From a bacterium (GTDB lineage Bacteria; Hydrogenedentota; Hydrogenedentia; Hydrogenedentiales; SLHB01): DNA of 17,424 nucleotides. How positions within the stretch are numbered: position 1 is the first letter of the stretch; the number at the start of each line of letters is the position of its first letter. The translations under genes and the position numbers were made by a program. Below are positions 1 to 7,659 of this stretch, piece after piece. The notes beneath the pieces were generated by a model that saw only the letters and a list, made by a program, of their open reading frames with translations, searched no databases and was not told the origin of the DNA. Where the stretch lies: the NCBI GenBank assembly GCA_024231375.1, contig JAAEQP010001629.1, forward strand, positions 1 to 17,424, written 5' to 3'.

Positions 1-921
1 TACCACGTCGGTGAGATTCTTCAAGAGCAAGGGCTTGTCGAGCACGAGTTGTTCTTCCGCCTGGCCATCCGGCTGGACAAGAAGGGCGGCTCCATTCGTC
101 ACGGAGACTACGATCTCCCGAAGGGCGCTTCGCCCACCGAGCTGCTCCATCTACTCTATGACGGGCCAAATGTCCGGCTACGCCCCGACCAGATACCAGA
201 CGACCAGAAACTGACCATTCCCGAAGGGTTGACGATTGCTCAAGTGGCGGAATTGACGGCCGATCCCGAGGCATTCGTGGCGATGGCATCCGACAAAGAC
301 CTGATAGCCCGAATGGGCATCGAGGCGAAGTCGTTGGAGGGGTTTCTGACGCCGGAGACCTACTTCTTTGACGAACCGCCCACGTCACGGGATGTGGTCG
401 AGAGGATGTTGGAGCACTTTGAGCAGGAATATGCGGCAATATCGGAGACCCACGCCATGCCTGAGGGCATGGACACGCTCAAGCTGGTGACGGTGGCATC
501 GCTGGTGGAGCGAGAGGCACGGCTGGACGAGGAGCGGGCGCTGGTGGCAGCCGTCATCTACAACCGGCTGGAGAAGGGCATGGCCCTCGACCTTGACGCC
601 ACGTTGCAGTATGCCTTGGGCAAATATGGGCAACGCATGCTCGAGGAGGACAAGGAAGTCGATTCGCCCTACAACACGTACCGGAACCGTGGCCTGCCGC
701 CGGGACCCATCTGCAGTCCCGGCGTGGAGTCGCTACGGGCGGCCTTTGCCCCCGCTGATGAACCATACCTGTTCTTCGTGTCCAACGCCGACGGCAAGAC
801 GCATACCTTCAGCAAGACGTTGAGCGAGCACAACCGCGCGGTGGCGCGATACCGGCGCGAGATGCGCGACCAACGCCGCAGGCAGCGCCAGGAGGAACGG
901 GAGGCATCGAGTGAGCAGTAG
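1..921 (+). CDS. mltG: Endolytic murein transglycosylase MltG (YceG-like), 5' truncated by window edge
   Basis: The reading frame is open from base 1, so the true start and the N-terminal membrane anchor lie outside the window; a TTG at 49 is internal. MltG is an inner-membrane lytic transglycosylase that cleaves nascent peptidoglycan strands and helps set glycan chain length. The visible 306 residues carry the family signatures in order: TIPEGLT, EGFLTPETYFF, ASLVEREAR (the glutamate codon at 508-510 matches the catalytic Glu218 of E. coli MltG), VIYNRLEKGMALDLDATLQYA, SPYNTY, GLPPGPICSPG and YLFFVSNADGKTHTFS near the C-terminus. It ends in a charged Arg/Glu-rich tail. The stop overlaps the next gene by 11 bp, suggesting translational coupling. 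The family assignment is secure from motifs alone. Confidence 0.95.
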   Translation, partial: YHVGEILQEQGLVEHELFFRLAIRLDKKGGSIRHGDYDLPKGASPTELLHLLYDGPNVRLRPDQIPDDQKLTIPEGLTIAQVAELTADPEAFVAMASDKDLIARMGIEAKSLEGFLTPETYFFDEPPTSRDVVERMLEHFEQEYAAISETHAMPEGMDTLKLVTVASLVEREARLDEERALVAAVIYNRLEKGMALDLDATLQYALGKYGQRMLEEDKEVDSPYNTYRNRGLPPGPICSPGVESLRAAFAPADEPYLFFVSNADGKTHTFSKTLSEHNRAVARYRREMRDQRRRQRQEEREASSEQ

Positions 922-1732
922 ACCCGCGCGGCCGCCGATCCCGAAGAGCAAGGCACTGGTGGCCGTTGGCCATGCCGTGGACTACGAACTGCGGTGCGCG
1001 CGTGAATTCGGGCTGGGCGTGGAAGTGCAGCGGTTTGCGCATCCAGCGGTACTGGCAGGAGATTGGCGGGACGAATTGAGGCGCATGGCGCGGCGTGTCG
1101 CGCGGGTGAAGGGTCCCGTGGGCATGCACGGGCCGTTCATCGACACCGTACATTTCAGTCTCGACGGAGAGATTCAGGATGTGGCCCGGAAGCGCTACCT
1201 GGCAGCCTTCGATATGGCCGAAGAACTCGGTGCCTGCTACGTACTATTCCACAGTCAGTACAATCCCATCATCAAGATCAGGCCGTATCCCGACATCTAC
1301 CATAACGGGAGCCTCGAATTCTGGCCCGACGTGCTTGAAAACGCTGCGCGGCGGGGACTCACCGTGTACCTTGAGAATATGTTCGACCCGACACCGGGAC
1401 CTCTACGGCGGTTGGTCGATGCGCTGGACTGCCCGCAGTTGAAGCTCTGCCTGGACGTGTCTCACGCCCGCGTGTTCTCGGGTCTTGATGTGGCGGCGTG
1501 GGTCGATGGGTTCGGCGACGCCTTGGCACACGTCCATCTGAACGACACGACCGGGGATTACGACGACCACGTGGAACTGGGTAAGGGGTCGCTGGACTTG
1601 GTCGGCGACATCCGCCTCATCCGGAAGGCCGCGCCCAACGCGACCTTTACGCTCGAAACCGGGCAACACACCCGCGCGAGTCTGCGGTATCTGGGGTTCG
1701 CGCCACTGAAGCGGAAGCGACCGTCAGGTTGA
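911..1732 (+). CDS. Sugar phosphate isomerase/epimerase-like TIM-barrel protein (AP endonuclease 2 / xylose isomerase-like superfamily)
   Basis: A 273-residue cytoplasmic protein with no signal peptide. The GTG start at 911 has a GGGAGG site at 899-904 with a 6-nt spacer, and overlaps the end of mltG. The sequence reads as a xylose-isomerase-like TIM barrel (PF01261 type): GMHGPFIDTV near residues 71-80, YVLFHSQYNP at 110-119, VYLENMFDP at 152-160, LCLDVSHAR at 179-187, AHVHLNDT at 206-213, and TFTLETG at 245-251. Glu155, Asp182, His209 (or His207) and Glu249 sit where this superfamily places its divalent-metal ligands. Members include sugar isomerases and epimerases, IolE/IolI-type inositol enzymes and endonuclease IV; the substrate cannot be read here. 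The 3' end overlaps the opposite-strand amidohydrolase gene by 9 bp. The fold assignment is firm, the reaction is open. Confidence 0.85.
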   Translation: MSSRPARPPIPKSKALVAVGHAVDYELRCAREFGLGVEVQRFAHPAVLAGDWRDELRRMARRVARVKGPVGMHGPFIDTVHFSLDGEIQDVARKRYLAAFDMAEELGACYVLFHSQYNPIIKIRPYPDIYHNGSLEFWPDVLENAARRGLTVYLENMFDPTPGPLRRLVDALDCPQLKLCLDVSHARVFSGLDVAAWVDGFGDALAHVHLNDTTGDYDDHVELGKGSLDLVGDIRLIRKAAPNATFTLETGQHTRASLRYLGFAPLKRKRPSG

Positions 1733-3283
1733 CGCTGGTCTCCTCGGCAGGCGCGTGAACAGCCGCAATGCATTGGCACGGCCGACGGCGTGCTTCTCGG
1801 CATCGCTCAGTGTGCTCAACGTGACACGGCCCGCCTCGTAGGCCAGGTCGAACATGGGGAAGTCAGACCCGAACAGGATGTTGTCCACACCGATCAGGTC
1901 GATCAGGGCACGCAACGCGCCACGATGGGCGGCCGATCCCGCCACATCGAGATAGATGTTCGACACATCGCGCGCCATGGCGAAGGTGGCCGCGCCTTCC
2001 TGCGATACGCCGTCCCATGCACAGGCATGGGCCAGGATGAACGAGGCGTTGGGGTATTGCGCGGGGACCGTGTCCCATCCGCCACCACCGTGGACCAGGA
2101 CGGGCAATTTGTGAGCGTGCGCGTATTCGAGGGCCGGGACGTAGCCCGGATGATCGAGGTCAGCCGCGTGCAGGCCGCAGTGGAACTTGAACCCCACGAA
2201 TCCCGACGTTTCCTCGAAACAGCGGCCAATCTCATCCTTGACCTCGTCGCCCCAGTGCGGGTTGACGGCGCAGTAGGCGAACAGCCGGTCGGGATACGCC
2301 GATACGATTTCCGCGGCCTGTGCATTGCCGGCCCGCATCTCGCCGTGGATGGCCGCGAAACTGCTGCCTACCATCATCTCGATGCCGCACCGGTCCATGG
2401 ACGCAACGATGTCGCCGGGCCGTTTCACGGTCGAGATGGTGCGTTCCCACGACCCGTAGTGGGCGTGCATGTCGACGAGCGGCGTGTCGAAGGGCGCCGG
2501 AGTCTGAGCGTTCGGCAACGGCCCTTCGACGTCGAGTACGCGGCGGGCATTGCCCGACGACAACACCAACATGGCGGCTGAGTCGAGGTCGGCGCGGCGC
2601 AGCATTTCGACCGCGCACTCGCCCGCGCAAACGGGCATACCCGTGCCGAATACGAGTTGCCGCGATACTCCCGCTTCGCCCGCCAACCGGTACAGGTCGG
2701 GCACGCTGAAACAATGGGTTTCGATATGGAAATTCGACGCGGCCTCCGCTAGCGCGATGGCGTTGCGGGATTCGCCGACCGTGACGCCTTCCAGAACGAC
2801 GGAGAGTCCCCGATGTCGGTTGCACAAGGTCTTGATGTCGTCCCACGGGGTCGTGCGTTCCGACCAATGGCGGCGGCCGAAGTCCACGATGAGGGGCAGA
2901 CGCGCTTCCGCCAACGCCGACGCCAAAGGGTCAAGAGACCAGCCCGCCACGCTGTACAGACTGTGGCCCGGAGTGAGGCGCACCGCACGGACGTTGTGCT
3001 CCACGGCATCCCGAACCCATTGACTGGGACTGGGCAGGTCGCCCAGTGCCGACGGGGCCATGACCCAACACGCGTGGAGATTGGAATGTCCTTCAATCTG
3101 TTCCAGGAGCAGACGGTTGCCCAGTTCCACGTCCGCTTCGGCTGCGGCCCGGTGATACACCAACGCCTCGGCGATCCCGAGGCGATCCATCTCGGATAGC
3201 AGATCCTCGGCGCACGTGAACGCACCACCCGCGGGATGGGCCCCACGTCCAATCGCTACGTTGAAGTCGAACAGGCCAGGCAT
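1724..3283 (-). CDS. Tandem amidohydrolase (Amidohydro_2 type) with a degenerate N-terminal half
   Basis: I chose the ATG at 3283 because GGAGGT at 3296-3291 lies 7 nt upstream and the encoded protein (519 residues) starts directly at a domain; the open frame extends upstream to 3451 with no similar support. The C-terminal half (about 268-519) has the metal-dependent hydrolase pattern of PF04909: DMHAHYG (His273, His275), GFKFHCG near 364-370, LVHGGGG (His398), ILAHAC (His419) and FGSDFP (Asp474). The N-terminal half (about 1-255) repeats the same layout, but DMHAH is replaced by DFNVA (6-10), LVHGG by IVDFG (132-136) and FGSDFP by FGTGMP (212-217). So only the second half can bind metal in the usual way. 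The family contains decarboxylases, lactonases and other C-O, C-N and C-C bond hydrolases; the substrate is unknown. No signal peptide is seen, so it is probably cytoplasmic. Confidence 0.85.
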   Translation of the reverse strand: MPGLFDFNVAIGRGAHPAGGAFTCAEDLLSEMDRLGIAEALVYHRAAAEADVELGNRLLLEQIEGHSNLHACWVMAPSALGDLPSPSQWVRDAVEHNVRAVRLTPGHSLYSVAGWSLDPLASALAEARLPLIVDFGRRHWSERTTPWDDIKTLCNRHRGLSVVLEGVTVGESRNAIALAEAASNFHIETHCFSVPDLYRLAGEAGVSRQLVFGTGMPVCAGECAVEMLRRADLDSAAMLVLSSGNARRVLDVEGPLPNAQTPAPFDTPLVDMHAHYGSWERTISTVKRPGDIVASMDRCGIEMMVGSSFAAIHGEMRAGNAQAAEIVSAYPDRLFAYCAVNPHWGDEVKDEIGRCFEETSGFVGFKFHCGLHAADLDHPGYVPALEYAHAHKLPVLVHGGGGWDTVPAQYPNASFILAHACAWDGVSQEGAATFAMARDVSNIYLDVAGSAAHRGALRALIDLIGVDNILFGSDFPMFDLAYEAGRVTLSTLSDAEKHAVGRANALRLFTRLPRRPAST

Positions 3284-3290
3284 TCGGCAG

Positions 3291-3296
3291 ACCTCC
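3291..3296 (-). promoter_or_regulatory. Ribosome binding site deciding the amidohydrolase start
   Basis: On the minus strand this reads GGAGGT, followed by 7 nt and the ATG at 3283. It supports the short start over longer upstream extensions of the same frame, whose extra residues look like translated intergenic DNA. Confidence 0.75.
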
Positions 3297-3327
3297 AAGT
3301 GCTGAACCGGGTCACGTTGGTGACGTA

Positions 3328-3357
3328 AGACTAGCGCACGGCGCGGGGATTGCGCAA
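3328..3357 (-). promoter_or_regulatory. Possible weak promoter for the tandem amidohydrolase
   Basis: On the minus strand a TTGCGC box (3357-3352) and a TAGTCT box (3333-3328) are separated by 18 nt, about 45 nt upstream of the ATG at 3283. Four of six and three of six bases match sigma70 consensus, so this is only a candidate. Confidence 0.25.
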
Positions 3358-3521
3358 AGGGCGGCCCGTCTTGGCATGTGGTGCATCGTTTTCGGCGTTC
3401 TCGGTTCCGGGGCGGAGCCAGGGTTGTAGAGGGCCGGAGACCACGCCACAACGCAGGATCTCACACACGCCAGGGCCGTGGTAGGGTCGGCCTCCGTGTC
3501 GACCGTCTTGTTGTGGCCGGT

Positions 3522-3539
3522 CGCGGTCTCTTGACCGCG
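3522..3539. repeat. GC-rich hairpin with GACCGCG repeat
   Basis: CGCGGTC (3522-3528) and GACCGCG (3533-3539) form a perfect 7-bp stem around a TCTT loop. A further GACCGCG copy follows at 3544-3550. There is no T-tract, so it is not a standard terminator; it looks like part of a dispersed palindromic repeat. Confidence 0.6.
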
Positions 3540-3570
3540 CTCTGACCGCGCCACATCTTCCGACCGAAGG

Positions 3571-3615
3571 TCTCCATCCTTCTTCCCATCCCATCCTCCC
3601 CATCCTCTTCATCCA
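3571..3615. repeat. CATCC-rich pyrimidine tract
   Basis: Five CATCC copies lie within about 40 bp (3575, 3587, 3592, 3601 and 3610) in an almost pure C/T strand. The spacing is irregular, so it is an imperfect simple-sequence repeat rather than an exact tandem array. Confidence 0.65.
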
Positions 3616-3666
3616 TGCAAGAACCTCTTCGTCCAGCGCCGCAACTCCCCATTTCCAAACGCCCAC

Positions 3667-3695
3667 TTGGACTCACTCCCCATTGTTTCTATACT
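3667..3695 (+). promoter_or_regulatory. Sigma70-type promoter for the CBM9-like hydrolase gene
   Basis: TTGGAC (3667-3672) and TATACT (3690-3695) are separated by exactly 17 nt. Transcription would start near 3702, giving a leader of about 34 nt that contains the GGAGG ribosome binding site at 3724-3728. Confidence 0.65.
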
Positions 3696-3723
3696 GACTT
3701 GCGCCAAGGGGGTCCATACCGAC

Positions 3724-3728
3724 GGAGG
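3724..3728 (+). promoter_or_regulatory. Ribosome binding site deciding the CBM9-like hydrolase start
   Basis: GGAGG lies 7 nt before the ATG at 3736 (10 nt before a second ATG at 3739). It selects the start that begins with a signal peptide over an upstream TTG at 3667, which overlaps the promoter -35 box. Confidence 0.75.
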
Positions 3729-3735
3729 CAATCCT

Positions 3736-6717
3736 ATGATGTACCGCTCAATCCTATTGCCGTTTCTCGTTTGCACGCTACTGATCGCCGCGCCTTCCCA
3801 TGCCGCCGAAATCCGCGGCATTCCGTTGAAGCCTGATCCTCCCATCTCAATCGACGGCGACCTGGGCGAGTGGGCCGGGATGCCGAACGCGATGGCCGTG
3901 GACCAAGCGGAGCAGGTGGTGTGGGGGAGTGGTACGTGGACGTCGGTCGAGGACCTCAGCGGCACGGTGCGCCTGGCGTGGCGGCAGGAATACCTGTTCG
4001 TGGCGGCGCAAGTGACGGACGACGCGATGCGCCAGTCGGAACAGGGCGCGAACATGTGGAAGGGCGACCATCTGGAACTCTACGTGGATGCCGCGCCCGA
4101 CCTGGAACCCACGCGCGACACCATCGGAGAAGGGCAGTTCCATCTGGGGTTCAGTCCCGGCAACTTCAAGAATACGGGCGATCCGCTGACCGATTGCGCA
4201 CCGGAGGCCGTCTGTTTCTCACCCAAAGGCGTCGTGCCCACGGGCACCCTCGTCGCCGCGAAACGGATGGACGACGGCTGGGTCCTGGAGGCGGCGGTGC
4301 CTTGGTCCGTGTTTGGCATCGAGCCCGAGAAGGGGTTGTTCCTACGTGTGGAGATCGGTCTGTCCGACACGGACGGCGGTTCGGCGCAGCAAGAGACCTT
4401 GATGACGACGTCCGACGAGGCGTGGGCGCGGAAACGGTCACGGTACCCCATGGCGTCGCTCGCGGCCGCGGACGGCGTGGCTGCGGAGCACGCGGGAGGT
4501 GTGTCGGTATTCGACACGATCCAAGTGGCGCGGGGCGAATCCGTATCCCTCACCTTCACGAGCACGCCCGTTCCGGAAGGCCGTCTTGCCGTGTTGACCA
4601 TGTGGGGCCGTCTGAACACGCCGAAGGTGGCGGGGCACACGCCCGCGTTGCGGCTTTGCCTGAACGGCGAATGGGTTTCGGGCGACCGGTTGATGAACAA
4701 GCCACTCCGCGTGAAGGCTCGAAGCGGTGTGGTCTACTCCATGTACGCCGGAGACCGGCTCACCACCTACTACACGCCCGACTTCAAGAGTCCGGACCTC
4801 AATCCAAACTACGGGCTCATCGGGGACGTGAAACCGTGCCTCTTCGAACTCGACGTGACCGACCTGGTCCGGGAAGGCGATAACGACCTCGTTGTCGCGA
4901 ATGCGGCCGCTCCGAATGTGACGCGGGACCTGGTTGTCGCTGAGGGGCGGCTATCGTTTCGTCGGCCACCGCCTCCGGAGAAGGCGAAGGCAGGGCCACC
5001 CACGGGTCCATTGCCCGTCATCGAACCGCGTCGCGAACCCACGACAGCGTTCACGTTTGAGGAACTGCCCGATGCGCGGATCGTGGTGCGCGTGGGCGAT
5101 GAATCGTTCACGGTCCAGAGCCGGTTCTCGTGTCCCGAACCCAAATGGGTTCACGGATCGTGCGATTGGTTCCGCCATGAACGGCGTATCGAGAAGACCG
5201 CCGAGGGGTTGGCCGTGCTCGACACGTTCACCAACCTGACCGACGACAATCTTGGTTTGATGCACCGGCATGAAGCGGATATGGACGACCGTCTGAAACG
5301 CCTGTGGTTGGCGGGTCTGGAGCAACCGGGAACCACAGGCAAAGTGGCCACGCCCGCCAACTCGACGAGTTACGGCGCCACGGACACGGTGGGCATCGGG
5401 CTGGTGGCCTGCGACGACGTGCTTCGGGGCCACGTGGCCAATTACTGCGTGTCGGGCATGGTCGGGGTCGCCGACAACGAACTTGTCCTGCCGCCGAAGC
5501 AAACCTACACGGCGGAATGGTACATCGTGCCCACGGAGAAGGCCGACTACTGGCGTTTCATCAATGCGGTCCGGCGGCGGCTTGATGTGAACTGGACGAT
5601 TGATGGCGGGTTCGCGTTCCTGCGGTCGGGTCATCTGACGAAGGCCTGGAGCGATGAGCAATTGGCCAACTTCATCCGGTTCAAGGACCCGCTATGGGTC
5701 TGCTCGTCCATCCCGTCGGTAAACGGGCGTTACACCCATGGCACCATGTTCCAGCAGATTGACCACAGCATGTTCAGCGACGCCTTCACGCGCTGGCGCA
5801 GCTTCGAGCCGGACCGTCTCTACACGGTCTACTTTCATTGTTTCCTGGACGTGACCGACGAGGGTCCCGAACGGTTTGCCGATGCGCGCACCTTGCGACC
5901 GGACGGGACGCAGGCCGACTACGGAAAGGCTCATCAGCGCCTTTACTTTCCGACGGAATCGAATGCGTACGGCACGGAGGTTGCCAAGAACATCGACGTC
6001 ATCTACGACACCATCGGCGCGGACGGGGTGTATTGGGACGAACACGAGTACAGCCGTGTGCCCTATCACTTCGGCAAGCCGTGGGACGGCTGGTCCGGCG
6101 ACATCGACGCCAAGACCATGCAGGTAACGCGACTGAAGTCGTCCGTGAACCTGTTGTCGGAACCGTGGCGCGTTGCCTTGGCGAAGCGGATTCAAGAGCG
6201 GGGAACGTTGACCGGCAACGGCGCACCCTACACGCGCGCCATGATGGCGCAACGCTTTCCGTGCTTCATCGAAACCGGAAGCATCACCAACTGTGCACGG
6301 GGCCATCTCTACACGCCCATCGCCCTGGGGGACCATCCGCCCGAACGAAGCGAGGAAGACGCCTACGACACCATGATCGCCGCTTTGGATTACGGATGTG
6401 TGTACCATTGGTACAACGACATGCTGGTCATCCCCACGCACCGACACCTGACCAGCTACATGTTCCCCATCACGCCGGTTGAGTTGCACGAGGGGTACAT
6501 CATCGGCGAGGAACGGATTGTCACACGCAGGAGCGGTCTGTACGGTTGGGGCGATGCCGCCGAACACGAGGTGCACGTGTTCAACGACGAAGGGCATGAG
6601 GTAGAAGAATTCCAAGCCTCTACCTTGGTCCAGGACGGGAAGACGTACACCGAACTGCGCATTGGGGAAGACTGGTCCGCCGCCATCGTGCGGTATGAGA
6701 TCGCGGACAAGCGGTAG
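3736..6717 (+). CDS. Secreted multidomain protein: CBM9-like domain plus probable TIM-barrel glycoside hydrolase
   Basis: A 993-residue exported protein. Residues 1-24 are a Sec signal peptide (hydrophobic core ILLPFLVCTLLIA, likely cleavage after SHAA). Residues about 28-240 look like the family 9 carbohydrate-binding fold (PF06452): DPPISIDGDLGEWAG, LFVAAQVTDD, GDHLELYVDA and WVLEAAVPWSVFGI. Residues about 250-408 form a beta-rich domain containing LRLCLNGEWV and FELDVTDLVREGDNDLVV, typical of galactose-binding-like jelly rolls. A proline-rich linker (about 409-440) follows. The rest resembles a glycoside hydrolase barrel, with GVYWDEHEYS (Asp768, Glu769, Glu771) and CFIETGS (Glu846) as candidate acidic catalytic sites, ending in a small beta domain. 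I cannot match it to a numbered GH family. It is followed 12 bp later by a phosphoesterase gene. Glycan activity is inference; export and the CBM9-like domain are well supported. Confidence 0.75.
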   Translation: MMYRSILLPFLVCTLLIAAPSHAAEIRGIPLKPDPPISIDGDLGEWAGMPNAMAVDQAEQVVWGSGTWTSVEDLSGTVRLAWRQEYLFVAAQVTDDAMRQSEQGANMWKGDHLELYVDAAPDLEPTRDTIGEGQFHLGFSPGNFKNTGDPLTDCAPEAVCFSPKGVVPTGTLVAAKRMDDGWVLEAAVPWSVFGIEPEKGLFLRVEIGLSDTDGGSAQQETLMTTSDEAWARKRSRYPMASLAAADGVAAEHAGGVSVFDTIQVARGESVSLTFTSTPVPEGRLAVLTMWGRLNTPKVAGHTPALRLCLNGEWVSGDRLMNKPLRVKARSGVVYSMYAGDRLTTYYTPDFKSPDLNPNYGLIGDVKPCLFELDVTDLVREGDNDLVVANAAAPNVTRDLVVAEGRLSFRRPPPPEKAKAGPPTGPLPVIEPRREPTTAFTFEELPDARIVVRVGDESFTVQSRFSCPEPKWVHGSCDWFRHERRIEKTAEGLAVLDTFTNLTDDNLGLMHRHEADMDDRLKRLWLAGLEQPGTTGKVATPANSTSYGATDTVGIGLVACDDVLRGHVANYCVSGMVGVADNELVLPPKQTYTAEWYIVPTEKADYWRFINAVRRRLDVNWTIDGGFAFLRSGHLTKAWSDEQLANFIRFKDPLWVCSSIPSVNGRYTHGTMFQQIDHSMFSDAFTRWRSFEPDRLYTVYFHCFLDVTDEGPERFADARTLRPDGTQADYGKAHQRLYFPTESNAYGTEVAKNIDVIYDTIGADGVYWDEHEYSRVPYHFGKPWDGWSGDIDAKTMQVTRLKSSVNLLSEPWRVALAKRIQERGTLTGNGAPYTRAMMAQRFPCFIETGSITNCARGHLYTPIALGDHPPERSEEDAYDTMIAALDYGCVYHWYNDMLVIPTHRHLTSYMFPITPVELHEGYIIGEERIVTRRSGLYGWGDAAEHEVHVFNDEGHEVEEFQASTLVQDGKTYTELRIGEDWSAAIVRYEIADKR

Positions 6718-6729
6718 GAAAGACGATTC

Positions 6730-7656
6730 ATGGAACCATGGACCTTTGTGTACGCAGCCGACATCCAAGTGGGATCGCCCAAGTCGTTTCGGTTTGCGCC
6801 GGCGTGGAACGAGAACTGGGCCACCGCCCGCAAGCAGATCCTGGACATCAACCCGGACCTGCTGCTTGTCGGTGGTGACCTCACCCGCGACGGAAGTTTG
6901 CCGGAGCATCGGTACGAACTGGTGGAAATCAAAGGGGATCTGGATGCCTTACCCTTTCCGTACCACGTCACGCCGGGCAATATGGATACGGGGAACAAGC
7001 ACACCCGCATTCAGGGGGCGTTCGACAATCGCGATGACCAAGCGTTGAACATCACCTCGGACCAGATGGAGCAGTTCGGTGATGTGTTCGGCCCGGATTG
7101 CTGGACCTTCGTACACAAAGACGTTCGGTTCTCGAGCTTCTGCAGCATGCTGCCCGGCTCGGGGCTCCCCGAGGAGGAAGCGCTCTGGGCGTGGCTTGAG
7201 AAGCAGAAGGAACAGCCCCGCGCGCGGTATCACGTGTGGATGACGCACTACGCCATCTTCGTGGACGCGGCCGACGAATCCAACTTCGACATCACCAATC
7301 GGGACCACTACCACGACTGGTATTTTGGCATCGATGAGCCGTGGCGAGGCCAACTCATCGACGTGTTCAAGGCGACTGGTGCGACGCTCGTATTGAGCGG
7401 CCACATCCATTGCCGCCGTTCGAGGACCGTGGATGGTATTGAGTATTTGATCGGTCCCGCCACGTGTTTCCCTCAATGGGCCGGGCGCTGGCCGGACGGG
7501 GATGCTACGCTGGGCTTCATGCGCTACGACGTGGACGATAACGGCATGACGGGCACCTTCGTCCCGTTGGACCAGGTATCCACGAAGAAAGGATACGGTC
7601 CGGGCGGTCACCCGCTACCCGAAGCGCGCGATTATTCGATCGCGTGGGAGAAGTAG
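6730..7656 (+). CDS. Calcineurin-like metallophosphoesterase (CPPED1/CSTP1-like)
   Basis: A 308-residue protein starting at the ATG 12 bp after the CBM9-like gene, so probably in the same transcript. Metallophosphatase motifs appear in order: AADIQVG (Asp11, Gln13), VGGDLTRDG (Asp50), TPGNMDTGN (Asn84, Met85, Asp86), MTHYAIF (His173) and LSGHIHC (His225, His227). The Gln in place of the first His is known in the CPPED1/CSTP1 group, which the GPATCFPQWAGRWPDGDATL region also recalls. The Met in place of the GNHD histidine is unusual, because that His normally assists catalysis. There is no signal peptide, so it appears cytoplasmic although its neighbour is exported. The substrate (phosphoprotein, phosphosugar or other phosphoester) cannot be read. 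It ends 3 bp from the convergent GH29 gene. Confidence 0.85.
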   Translation: MEPWTFVYAADIQVGSPKSFRFAPAWNENWATARKQILDINPDLLLVGGDLTRDGSLPEHRYELVEIKGDLDALPFPYHVTPGNMDTGNKHTRIQGAFDNRDDQALNITSDQMEQFGDVFGPDCWTFVHKDVRFSSFCSMLPGSGLPEEEALWAWLEKQKEQPRARYHVWMTHYAIFVDAADESNFDITNRDHYHDWYFGIDEPWRGQLIDVFKATGATLVLSGHIHCRRSRTVDGIEYLIGPATCFPQWAGRWPDGDATLGFMRYDVDDNGMTGTFVPLDQVSTKKGYGPGGHPLPEARDYSIAWEK

Positions 7657-7659
7657 GCG

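Larger units (their letters stand above)
3284..3735. other. 452-bp divergent intergenic region with small repeats
   Basis: No credible gene lies between the divergent starts at 3283 and 3736. The stretch holds a weak minus-strand promoter candidate, a GC hairpin (3522-3539), a CATCC-rich pyrimidine tract (3571-3615) and a good plus-strand promoter (3667-3695). The short open frames here have compositions of translated repeats rather than proteins. Confidence 0.7.

Noticed and set aside
1790..2581. 263-codon open frame on the plus strand, antisense to the tandem amidohydrolase
   Set aside because: It is fully covered by the amidohydrolase frame with metal-site motifs, and the antisense translation shows no recognisable motif.
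5692..6909. 405-codon open frame on the minus strand inside the CBM9-like gene
   Set aside because: It lies antisense to a gene with a clear signal peptide, promoter and domain motifs. Its translation shows no domain pattern and reads like the complement of a high-GC gene.
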